Part shown: positions 10,685 through 19,757 of the stretch, piece by piece | Numbering within the stretch: the stretch's first letter is position 1 | Layout: each line of letters begins with the position of its first letter | From: Notospermus geniculatus | Lineage: Eukaryota; Nemertea; Pilidiophora; Heteronemertea; Lineidae | DNA: 64,000 nucleotides | Assembly (NCBI GenBank): GCA_002633025.1 | Contig: NMRB01000625.1 | Coordinates: 139,501-203,500, forward strand | Direction: 5' to 3' | The notes under the pieces: model-generated | What the model was told of the DNA's origin: nothing | What the model saw: only the letters and a program-made list of their open reading frames with translations | Databases searched by the model: none | Position numbers and translations under genes: made by a program

Positions 10685-12071
10685 TTCGTCTTTATTTGCG
10701 AATATGACCGCCCATATCAGATCCCCCAAACTGCACTGCTGTTTTTCTGAAAACGGGCGTGATGTAGTGCACAAAAATGCGCGGCACATCCAATCATCGG
10801 ATCGTTCGACGTGGTGAGACATGGAAGTACCAGATTGTTAGGAAAAAACCCACCACCGTGTTCCAGAAAAACGTTGTTGGTCATGCACAGATCATTGTAG
10901 GGTCATCCCGAGACAATGGGGAGGTTTCGAAATCAAACGATAAACCAAAACTTTACGACAACGTTATTTTTCATACTACACATCAACCAGATTTTGTATT
11001 GCATTTTCGGTACAAAAATAAAGTTGTCGTTAACGTTTACGTTTACCGTTTGATTACGATACCTCCCTTATGGCGCCAAATGTCCAATTAATGAAACCTC
11101 TCAGATATAACCTTGGCACACCCAAGCCAGATGTGTCTTCATCTTCCTCCGTGTTTACAATTCAGGAGAAGTTCATGTTACTCCACAGTGGAACATTCCC
11201 CAGTGTCAACACTGTCAGCATGAATCTCATTTCCGTCACAAGAGGTGTGGGGGAAAGCACACATCATGTCATTTATGATAAATCGTCAACCGAATGGTGA
11301 AGGATGTGACGGGTTTATTAATCTAAGGACGCGCTATAACTTCTATAATCCCGGTGAAAGGAAGCTTTGTCACGTTGCCTCAGAGGAGAGGAGGTCTCCT
11401 CACTTTCATCCGCTAATATCATACGGGGAGCACGTGCGCGTCATTGCAGGAGGACTGTGGCCATTGGACATTTGTTGTCTGCTGTAGTTTTGTACCAGCT
11501 GTGACGTTTGTAAGTCAACTTTTCAAAGTAGTTTCCAATTCAACAGCAATTTCATTGGTCTAGGAGAAGGCATTCGCTAAACTCTCGTACTTCTTTTTTT
11601 ACTCATTGATGAATCACCCACGGCATATCGTTCCATTGGAATAATCATCGACCATCGAGTAGGCCTATAGCTTTATCGAGAACCCATAGCTTCCATTGGA
11701 CTGAGACGACAAAAGAGGATACTAAAGAGCTTTTCAACCGGTGAGTGTCTATGAGTTCAGAAATTCACAAGGAGGAAGCAACTGGAAAGACAGAACAAAC
11801 GGCAAACGAAAACGGAACATAACGGAAGATGCCGGACTATTCGTTGGAACGTGACGTCAGGAACAAGGGCCTGAATATCTGAACGCAAGAATTTCGACCC
11901 TTGGATCAGGCGCCATGTGCAAGGTCAAAAATAGATTTTTGGCCTTGGTTATTTTTGGCAAGGCGTAGGCCAAGGTTTTTGCAAGACTTCCTTTCGTTAA
12001 CTCGTGGCAGAAATGTCATCCGGCGAGTTGATTCATTGATAGCCCGTTTCAGGTGGAGTTTCGGAATCAGA
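10685..12071 (+). other. Upstream region of the GPCR gene
   Basis: No other gene was recognised. The 5' leader and promoter of the receptor presumably lie here, but I see no distinct TATA box or CpG island to place the start. The reading frame of the receptor stays open upstream to 11901 but contains no ATG before 12072. Confidence 0.4.
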
Positions 12072-13145
12072 ATGCCACCATTTCCGGGGGAGACCGCAGA
12101 ACAGTTTCAGCTAACGGAGGACATCAACAGAAGGACGAGGATAGGTGATGCTGTCTTCATCTCCATCGTGTTAAGCATCGGAATTGTTGGAAATCTTTTG
12201 ATAATCTTTTCGGTCATAATGACAAAGAAACTGAGGAATATAACAAATGTGTTTGTGTTTAATGTAGCAATATCGGATTTGTGTTTTGCCGGTATCGTCA
12301 TGCCGACAATCCTTGGAAATATCATAAAAGAAGGCAACATTCTTTCGCATGGACCGTGCGTGTTCATCGCTTGCATGTTACTCGTGAGCTGCGGGGTGTC
12401 CCTCATCAATTTTGCCATGATTGCATTCAACCGTTATATCAGCATTTGTCAACACAGTAAATACGGCCGCATTTTTACGCACAGAAATATTGCAACGATG
12501 GCTGTCGCGGTGTGGGTCTTCTCCGTCTCATTGGTAGTCGTCGGGTTAATCCCCGGTGTTGCAACCCATATGTACCACCACAGCCAACTCGTCTGCACAT
12601 TCAATAACCGCACTAGTCAGGCATACACATTTATATTGGTTTTTGTGGGAATTTTTGGCCCGTCCTTCCTGATCAGCTCGTTTTATTTCGCCATCTTCAC
12701 GAAGATCAAGACCTCAGGGCAGAAAGTCCGATCGCATCAAACTGGAGCATTGTCGAGCGCGGCGGCCGCCCGGCAGCAGAGAGAGAACAAAGCACTGATG
12801 TGTATGTTTATCGCCTTTCTTCTTTTCGTCATACTTTGGTTCCCTTACGGCGTGGTCGTCCTCGTAGACATCTACTCACCCGTCAACCCCCTGGTGTTCA
12901 GAATTGTCGCTTGGATGGCGTTCAGTAACTCGAGTTGTGATTGGGTTGTCTACGGTGTAATGAACAACCATTTTCGACAGGCGTACAAAGATTTATTGAC
13001 GTGTTCGAAACGAAAAGAGAACGTCGTCAGCGTCGGTGCGAGTGGGGATGGCGAAAGTCAGTCTTCATGGGCAAGGAGCCGGTCAAATCAGGCTATTTCG
13101 GTGGTCAGCACGAGAGTCGGTACAACATCAACAAGGAACGCATAG
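12072..13145 (+). CDS. Class A (rhodopsin-type) GPCR, melatonin-receptor-like, intronless
   Basis: A 357-residue seven-helix receptor in one exon. TM1 is at about 26-50 (GN at 40-41), TM2 at 57-80 (Asp69 in NVAISDL), TM3 at 95-120 with Cys96, TM4 at 140-162, TM5 at 183-210, TM6 at 241-265 (WFPYG) and TM7 at 275-295. Cys175 in the second extracellular loop is the likely disulfide partner of Cys96. The (E/D)RY motif is NRY (120-122), as in melatonin receptors and in the Tre1/moody group, and the following ICQHSKYGRIF also resembles melatonin receptors. The NPxxY motif is replaced by DWVVY (290-294). The start is the ATG at 12072, since the open frame upstream has no earlier ATG. The ligand is unknown; it could equally be an orphan ambulacrarian receptor of this broad group. 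It acts at the plasma membrane through G proteins. Confidence 0.88.
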   Translation: MPPFPGETAEQFQLTEDINRRTRIGDAVFISIVLSIGIVGNLLIIFSVIMTKKLRNITNVFVFNVAISDLCFAGIVMPTILGNIIKEGNILSHGPCVFIACMLLVSCGVSLINFAMIAFNRYISICQHSKYGRIFTHRNIATMAVAVWVFSVSLVVVGLIPGVATHMYHHSQLVCTFNNRTSQAYTFILVFVGIFGPSFLISSFYFAIFTKIKTSGQKVRSHQTGALSSAAAARQQRENKALMCMFIAFLLFVILWFPYGVVVLVDIYSPVNPLVFRIVAWMAFSNSSCDWVVYGVMNNHFRQAYKDLLTCSKRKENVVSVGASGDGESQSSWARSRSNQAISVVSTRVGTTSTRNA

Positions 13146-13670
13146 TCGATCAGACAAGGACAAGAATGGTTACGTAACCACACGTGACGTCTGATACGCC
13201 AGACAATTATCTTGATCGTTTGGCACAGTGTCAAAATGTGACCCGATCTAGCAAAAGTAGGCGCATGTCGCAACCGTGGAAAGGGTTGACGGCCAGTAGC
13301 TGAAATGTACTACATCTCCAGATTTACAATAGTAGAAGTGGACACAGCAGTGATAATAGTTAGGTAACTGATGACCAGTGATGATAACCTGCGACAAGCG
13401 CCGGCATGCTTTTGAGAGCGGGTCCATTTTTCGGCCTTATACATAGGTTCCCCATTTGTATGTGCTGGTAAAGCCGAACAAATATCTGTCAAATCGGTGT
13501 TAATGTACATGACTGTATAACTTGATAATTATTTGTATGCACATGTATATCCCCATCGGGGCCATTTGTATAATTAGTATAGCCTACAAGTATCTCATGT
13601 GTTGTTTTTTCTCTTAAAACATTCATCATCTCTCAACTGGAGACGTGTTATATGAAAGTTTGGGGACTAA
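13146..13670 (+). other. 3' flank of the GPCR gene
   Basis: No gene recognised. No AATAAA is obvious close to the stop codon. Confidence 0.35.
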
Positions 13671-13915
13671 AGCCTAGTTTATACTTCGACGCACGACCAT
13701 CGCCGGCGACCGACGCGCGTTCTTGCGTTCGACGCCGACCCCGTCGTACGATTTGGTCGGCGTCCGATCGCGAGGCTGTTTATTACTTGAGTCGTTTCAT
13801 AACGGGTCGCCGTCGCTAAAGTACGCTGGACTATGAATCAATTCCGCGAAGTCGGCGTCAAGATTTGATCGGGCGTCGGACGCCGATTGTCTTGCGTCGA
13901 AGTATAAACTAGGCT
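13671..13915. mobile_element. MITE copy 1 (AGCCTAGTTTATACTTCGAC family), complete
   Basis: A 245-bp element with terminal inverted repeats AGCCTAGTTTATACTTCGAC / GTCGAAGTATAAACTAGGCT. The CpG-rich interior (GTCGGCGTCCGATCGCG) shows little CpG decay. This is one of about six copies within 1.5 kb. Confidence 0.9.
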
Positions 13916-13986
13916 TATAGCCTAGTTTATACTTCGACGCAAACCCTTCGGCGTCCGACGCACGACCAAATCTGGAGGCCGACTTT

Positions 13987-14230
13987 AGCCTAGTTTATAC
14001 TTCGACGCACGACCATCGCCGGCGACCGACGCGCGTTCTTGCGTTCGACGCCGACCCCGTCGTACGATTTGGTCGGCGCCCGATCGCGAGGCTGTTATTA
14101 CTGGAGTCGTTTCATAACGGGTCGCCGTCGCTAAAGTACGTTGGACTATGAATTAATTCCGCGAAGTCGGCGTCCAGATTTGATCGGGCGTCGGACGCCG
14201 ATGGTCTTGCGTCGAAGTATAAACTAGGCT
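13987..14230. mobile_element. MITE copy 3, inserted in copy 2
   Basis: A complete 244-bp copy, more than 95% like copy 1, inserted in the GCCGACTTT region of copy 2 with TTT on both sides. Self-insertion into a related copy. Confidence 0.88.
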
Positions 14231-14263
14231 TTTGCGGAATTGATTCAGAGTCCAGCGTACTTA

Positions 14264-14511
14264 ATACCCCCATCACACTGAAGTCGTTCTCAAAACGTCC
14301 TGCCCCGTCCTAAAAATATCGTAAAACGGGCTAGAACGTGTACCCTTGGCCAAATAATGCTTCGATGTACTGGAGCACCCTTCCCATCCACGAAGTTCGT
14401 AAAAAGACTGTAAAACGTTGCCACTACGTCCACTCCGTTCGCACACAGTTTGAGCCCGTTCGGCAAAATTTTCAAGAACGTACTGAGAACTAGCTCAGTG
14501 TGATTGGGGCA
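14264..14511. mobile_element. PIF/Harbinger-type MITE, TSD TTA
   Basis: Termini ATACCCCCATCACACTGA and the inverted TCAGTGTGATTGGGGCA, flanked by TTA at 14261-14263 and 14512-14514. The host sequence of the surrounding MITE (CGTACTTTAGCGAC in other copies) resumes after it. A TWA duplication is characteristic of PIF/Harbinger. Confidence 0.82.
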
Positions 14512-14731
14512 TTAGCGACGGCGACCTGTTATGAAATGACTGATGTAATTACAGCTTCGCGATCGGACGCCGACCAAATCGCACGACGGGGTCGGCGTCT
14601 CGAACGGAAGATCGCGCGTCGGTCGCCGGCGATGGTCGTGCGTCGAAGTATCGAGAAGGACAGACCGGGTGCGATGCAGATGCGAGCAAGCACATTTAGA
14701 CCTGACCACTGTTAATACCACAGCAGATAAA

Positions 14732-14989
14732 AGCCTAGTTTATACTTCAACGCAAGACCATCGGCGTCCGACGCCCGATCAAATCTGGACGCCGACTTCG
14801 CCGAATTGATTCATAGTCCAACCTTGGAGGAATTATACTGTAATTCCTCCAAGGTCCAACGTACTTTAGCGACTGCGACCCGTTATGAAACTACTCACGT
14901 AATAACAGCCTCGCGATCGGACGCCGACCAAATCGTACGACGGGGTCGGCGTCGAACGCAAGAACGCGCGTCGGTCGCCGGCGATGGGA
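14732..14989. mobile_element. MITE copy 4, right end missing, carries a hairpin insertion
   Basis: Same family, starting AGCCTAGTTTATACTTCAAC. It contains the 33-bp hairpin at 14822-14854. The right terminal repeat is lost at GCGATGGG. A minimal palindromic derivative follows at 15006-15053. Confidence 0.8.
14822..14854. mobile_element. 33-bp hairpin insertion with 5-bp TSD TCCAA
   Basis: An almost perfect hairpin, CCTTGGAGGAATTA / TAATTCCTCCAAGG with a five-base loop. TCCAA flanks it at 14817-14821 and 14855-14859. Sister copies of the host MITE have TCCAACGTACTTTAG uninterrupted, so the insertion is directly visible. Confidence 0.8.
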
Positions 14990-15062
14990 TAAAGCCCCGG
15001 GATAAAGCCTAGTTTATACTTCGACGCACGACGACGCACGATCGTGCGTCGAAGTATAAATT

Positions 15063-15213
15063 AAGCCTGGTTTATACTTCGACGCAAGACCATCGGCGTC
15101 CGACGCACGATCAAAATCTGTACGCCGACATAAGCCTACTTCATTAGGTCGGCGTCCAGATTTTGATCGCGCGTCGGACGCCGATGGTCTTGCGTCGAAG
15201 TATAAACTAGGCT
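15063..15213. mobile_element. Near-palindromic 151-bp MITE derivative
   Basis: The arms of the same family meet almost head to head. The arm AGCCTGGTTTATACTTCGAC runs to TCAAAATCTG and is mirrored after a short spacer. It could form a long hairpin. Confidence 0.85.
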
Positions 15214-15452
15214 TTAGGCTTTATCCGCTGTAGACATCAAATGAAATAGAAGTGCCAGGTGAAGCGGGCTGATCGATAGCTGGTTAGAAAGTATTAAGGC
15301 CTGATGGCGGAATCACTAGGACAATGGATTACTAAAATATTGATATTTTTGCTTTTAAAATGCCCGCGAATAGACAGATCCCTACCTTTGAAACGCTCCG
15401 CATACTCTTTAGGCTATAACAGAGCGTTTCGAGGGCAGGGACCAGTCCAGCC

Positions 15453-15574
15453 ATCCTGAGAACTTCAGGCGGGGTTCTTAGTGCTCGCTCCCTTCGCGTC
15501 ACCGCACACAAACCCGTTTGTCTGCGGTGACGAAGGGAGCGAGCAGTTGTTAGAACCCCTGATATTCTCAGGAT
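15453..15574. repeat. Foldback hairpin about 122 bp
   Basis: Two roughly 55-bp arms containing CTCGCTCCCTTCG / CGAAGGGAGCGAG and GGGGTTCTTA / TTAGAACCCC. Probably a MITE. Confidence 0.8.
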
Positions 15575-15596
15575 GATGATGAGTCCAGCCCGCGAT

Positions 15597-15735
15597 TAGC
15601 CTGGTGTGGTTTCTTTGGCCTACTGTCAGATGGCGCGTTGTAGATGTCTGTTCGAGGTATCCGTTTCGCTCACTCGGGTGAGTCAACTCAGTCGCTCCAA
15701 CACGCCCTCTGACGGTGGCCAATAGAACCAGGCTA
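15597..15735. mobile_element. Short MITE, TAGCCTGGT termini
   Basis: 139 bp with terminal inverted repeats TAGCCTGGT/ACCAGGCTA. Inverted similarity continues over GTCAGATGGCGCGTTG against the complement of CACGCCCTCTGACGGTGGCC. TA-type flanks. Confidence 0.7.
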
Positions 15736-16192
15736 GCTGGCGATTATCTACCATCCGGCAATATTTAGAACAGCCAAATCATCATGTTGACGTCACCAAG
15801 CCCACACACACATCTAGAAATCCAATTTTGCGAAAGTTGCGTCCATTCGTCTCTTTCGCCGGCAAAGATCGCTGTGTTCAAAGGTCTCACCCGCTATTTA
15901 AAGACAAGGTCGGCATATTTTACTGCTCTCCATGTATTATGTAGCATATTTCACTCCGGGCTACTGTTTATTTGGTTGTATTGTCGGGAGACAGAGATCG
16001 AGTACAACTAGAGGTATACATTGTATAGACCCCTTGCGGAAGTCCAGAAAACAACATCCTCGCCCCCAGGTCAAAATGTAAACGATACAGTTACTGTCAC
16101 TGTACGTACAGATACATCGTCTACACTTTGGCCTGGGGCGAGGGTACTGCCTAGTGTTGTGTTATCCCCGGCCCCCTCACTCCTTAATTTTA
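15736..16192. other. No gene recognised
   Basis: Only short open frames. A CCTCGCCCC... / GGCCTGGGGCGAGG inverted pair at about 16050-16145 suggests another degraded foldback. Confidence 0.4.
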
Positions 16193-16560
16193 GGGTACAC
16201 ATATGCTTGTTCCTGAGTTTGAAAAGGACCCCCTTATGGAAGGAACCAAGGAAAATTTTCCACCCCTTTCTGCGGGCTTTTTTCATCCAATTAGACCCCC
16301 TAACTAATGGAAGGAACCAAGATATTTTCACCCCTTTTTCGGGATTTTTTATGTAATTAGACACCCTAATTTTGAAGGAACCAATGGATTTTCACCCCCT
16401 TTTTACAAGCTTTTTCATTGAGAATAGGACTTTCATAGGCCTACCCCTTTTTATTATTTTTTCGGGAAGAGAAACTTTTGCCCCCCTTTTAAAGAATTTT
16501 TCGGGAGAAAAGTCATTCAAAGTCCCCCTATTTTAAGTGTTTTTCGGGAATTTTTTCCCG
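16193..16560. repeat. Degenerate tandem repeat, about 65-bp unit
   Basis: Five to six diverged units each contain GGAAGGAACCAAG or a variant, TTTTCACCCC and TTAGACCCCCTAA. Strong strand asymmetry (T- and C-rich). Confidence 0.65.
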
Positions 16561-17192
16561 AAGACTGCTGCCGAAAATGACCCCTTTTCCCGCGAAAATT
16601 GGTACGAGCATGCGGTATGGTTGACACCTGAGTGGGGGGGCCGGGGTGTTATCCCCTTGCCTTGTGAAGGAGGGCACGTTGTGTTTGAAGCCTTTTCTGA
16701 TAGGGGTTGGCCTATCCCCATCCCAGGAATTATATTTTTATAATTCCTCCAAATCTAACACAGTCCCTAGGCCTACAGCCATCCCCTTGTCCCGAAGCCC
16801 ATCCCCATGAGCGCCCATGACTCACTCACTGGGACGTTCTGGTATTGGGCCGGGACATTTTGGTAATGGGACGTTTTGGCATTGGGACGTTCTGACTGGT
16901 AACTGGTTCTGACTGCACTAGGCCTATGTATATATAGCCTAGGCCTATAGGTGGTTAGGACACTTGCTCTCCCAAGATGACAGGTCTGATTTTTTTAAGT
17001 TCTTAATTTCACTGTGATAAAAGTCAGTTTAAATAGAATAAAGATATTGAACATCTCTTTCCTGTCTTTATTTTGCATGATGTGGTTTCTTTCCATGTTA
17101 GTCACCCAGGAAAAATCAGTGAAGACAATCTCTGTGGGAGATCGCCATGGTCCAAGCTTGCCTGCAGGTAGCCCTACATTTCATGCTCAATA
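16561..17192. other. No gene recognised; small hairpin at 16724-16747
   Basis: AGGAATTATATTTTTATAATTCCT is a compact palindrome that shares GGAATTAT/ATAATTCC with the 33-bp insertion at 14822. Around 16830-16890 the phrase GGGACGTTCTGG recurs. Confidence 0.5.
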
Positions 17193-18494
17193 ATGCACCT
17201 AGCGGCGTCCTTCGAAGAAGGGTTCCGGTAGATCATACATAATATCAGGTCGTTTCGTTACTGGCAGTGACTGCCTTTTGAGGCGAGCTGTTTTCTTTGG
17301 GGCCCTTGTGAACAATAGTAATAGGAAATCTATTGTTCACGAGGGGCCCAAAGAAAACAGCTCGCCTCAAAAGGCAGTCACTGCACGGCCTTTTCGTTAC
17401 AGTCGGTTCGTTACATTGTTTGGTTGTTTCATTACACGGGTTTGGTTGTTTCACTACACGCCTTCGCTACCGAATTTATTGTGGCGAATAATTTTCTTGC
17501 ACCTGTTATGTGAAACTTGATAGGCCTACCAGACCATTGTTTTTCTCACTGCAACGTAAACAGAACGGGGATAGCTGGTTCCCGTGTCGACGGCCTTTTA
17601 GTTACCGTCGCTCCCGTTTCGCTACACTGCGAAAGACAGGCAGTCTGAAGTAAAGATCAGTCATTCAAGTAAATATATGTTCACTGGAAAGAAGTTGGCA
17701 TACGAATTTGGTATGACTGGAAAGAGCATTCTTCCTGGATTTATACAGCCAAATGAATTATTGAAGAATGCAAGGAGAGCTTTGGGAGAAGTGGATTTTG
17801 AAATATAACGATTACGAGTCAGATTGAAATGCTGAAGTCGCGATATAAGCGTGGCAGAATTCCCGGCGAGAAGCACGTGTTAGGGGCGCAATCTTAGGGA
17901 CTAAAAATTTGGAAGGGAGTGCCTGGGTAGGGAAGGAATTTGTGTAAGGAACCAATGGCGAATGGGAAGTGGAACAGAATGAAAAATAATGAAAGTTTTG
18001 TTGAAGTTATCACTTTTAATTTGAATCGTGCAATGTGCAAACCACAGCAAAAGGACGGTAGCGCCGCGGGAATTGAAGGCCAAAGACAGGAGCCAGTCGA
18101 TGTGGCGAAAGACTGGAACGACACCACGGTAACCATCTCGGCTAGGCGTATCCCCATTCTGTTATGTTGCATGAAAAAAAAATTAACAGTCTACATGGTC
18201 TAGTATCAAGTTTCACACAAGCAAGTAATAAGAAAAGTCCTGAATTAAAGTTAGAACGCAGTATTCGCCACAATAAATTCGGTAACGAAAGCGTGTAATG
18301 AAACGACCAAACACATGTAACGAAACGACCAAACACGTGTAACGAAACAACCAAAAATGTAACAAACTGACTGTAACGAAAAGGCCGTGCAACGAAACGA
18401 CCGTAAACCGATCATACATGTCATAGGGGCCAGGTTGGAATAAGTCAGCCTGGCCATCATGCTTCAGACTTCGAAGGACGTCGCTAGGTGCATA
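17193..18494. mobile_element. 1.3-kb foldback element with GTAACGAAACGACC subterminal repeats
   Basis: The outer ends TGCACCTAGCGGCGTCCTTCG at 17194 and the complement ending near 18492 are inverted. Arms extend about 300 bp and include several short repeats (TTCGTTAC, GGTTGTTTC on one side; GTAACGAAAC, GACCAAACAC on the other) and CGAATTTATTGTGGCGAATA. The central approximately 650 bp has no recognisable coding sequence. Confidence 0.75.
17264..17384. repeat. 121-bp near-perfect palindrome inside the left arm
   Basis: Arms of about 53 bp (GCAGTGACTGCCTTTTGAGG ... and its complement) flank a short AATAGTAATAGGAAAT-type loop. The right foldback arm at 18265-18420 lacks it, so it was probably inserted after the foldback formed. 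Confidence 0.85.
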
Positions 18495-19310
18495 TTCAGC
18501 ACCAAATGCACCTACTTGCCACACATGACAGAGGATGCACCGGTATCTTTTGCGTGGCATCCTATAAATATCAAAGATATTGAAAACTTACAGAGATGAT
18601 GTTGTTTTGTTCTGTGTTCAGTGAGAGACATGATGTCATGGCATGATTATTGCTCAGTACATGTAGTATTACTAATAGTGGGAACACCTTGGGAGTGTAC
18701 AACTTGCTAAGTAAGAAATTGTTAAAAAGCAAGACGGATGTGATTTGTTTGTCGGGAGGGAGACGATTTCACCACCTATAGTATTACATGCAAGGTAAAG
18801 GAAAGGGAGAGCGCTTGGTAAATATGGTCAATTCTTCTTTCCCACTTGGATCAGAACACTCCTTCCTGATGGCTAACGTGATAGATATGTTGAGTATGTA
18901 AATGTAATCAGGAGCCTATTCTTGTTTTCAGTGTGGGACTCAATCACTACAGATGAGTGCGTTAACTGGACTGGAAGGGTTTCCCCTTTGGTTACAGCTC
19001 TGATATGTTGAAATACACAGGATATGGCTGCATTTGTATTCACAGTTTGCTGAGTATCACAATTGGATATCTTGTCAGTGTGGACATAAATCTTTATTTG
19101 TAATGTGAGTGTCATTGAATTGTATAGCATTCAGATTTGTGGTGTCTGATAGTGATCAAATTCCCATTGTGGGCACAGCAGTTTCTGTGTGATATTTCTG
19201 TAGGCCTGTTAAATGTTCAGAGATTAAGGTCATGAAATGGTGTTTTGTGTGAGAAAGAGAGGCCATGTGCTGAGACTTGTCCATTCCACCTGAAAAAGAA
19301 CGATTTGACC
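18495..19310. other. No gene recognised
   Basis: AT-rich sequence without conserved coding signals on either strand. Confidence 0.4.
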
Positions 19311-19757
19311 AGTTGGCCTTCACCTTGATGAGCCCTTGGTTGGCAGTAGGCCATGACCTTGATGAGCAGGTGGCCTTCAACCTTTGATGAGCCCTTGATT
19401 GGCAGTAAGCCATGACCTTGATCAGCAGTTGGCCTTCACCTTGATGAGCCCTTGATTGGCAGTAAGCCATGACCTTGATGAGCAGGTGGCCTTCAACCTT
19501 TGATGAGCCCTTGATTGGCAGTAAGCCATGACCTTGATCAGCAGTTGGCCTTCACCTTGATGAACCCTTGATTGGCAGTAGGCCATGACCTTGATGAGCA
19601 GTTGGCCTTCACCTTGATGAACCCTTGATTAGCAGTAGGCCATGACCTTGATCAGCAGTTGGCCTTCACTTTGATGAACCCTTGATTGGCAGTAGGCCAC
19701 ATGACCTTGATCAGCAGTTGGTGTCAACCAAATGAACAGTTGGTCTTCACCTTGAAA
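19311..19757. repeat. Minisatellite, about 57-60 bp unit
   Basis: About seven diverged copies of a unit containing GGCCTTCACCTTGATGAGCC and GGCAGTAAGCCATGACC. Two unit subtypes (AGCAGGTGGCC and AGCAGTTGGCC) partly alternate. Open frames across it come from the repeat and have no domain. Confidence 0.88.

Larger units (their letters stand above)
13919..14651. mobile_element. MITE copy 2 of the same family, split by two insertions
   Basis: It starts with the same terminus three bases after copy 1 ends. It is interrupted by copy 3 (13987-14230) and by a Harbinger-type MITE (14264-14511). The right end is truncated inside the terminal repeat at GTCGAAGTAT. Confidence 0.8.

Noticed and set aside
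11901-12071. Upstream extension of the GPCR frame by 57 codons
   Set aside because: It opens with TTG, has no ATG, and its Arg/Trp-rich content does not look like a receptor N-terminus. The ATG at 12072 gives a normal extracellular tail.
19156-19470. Repeat-containing protein from a 104-codon minus frame
   Set aside because: The frame follows the minisatellite only and has no start or splice support.
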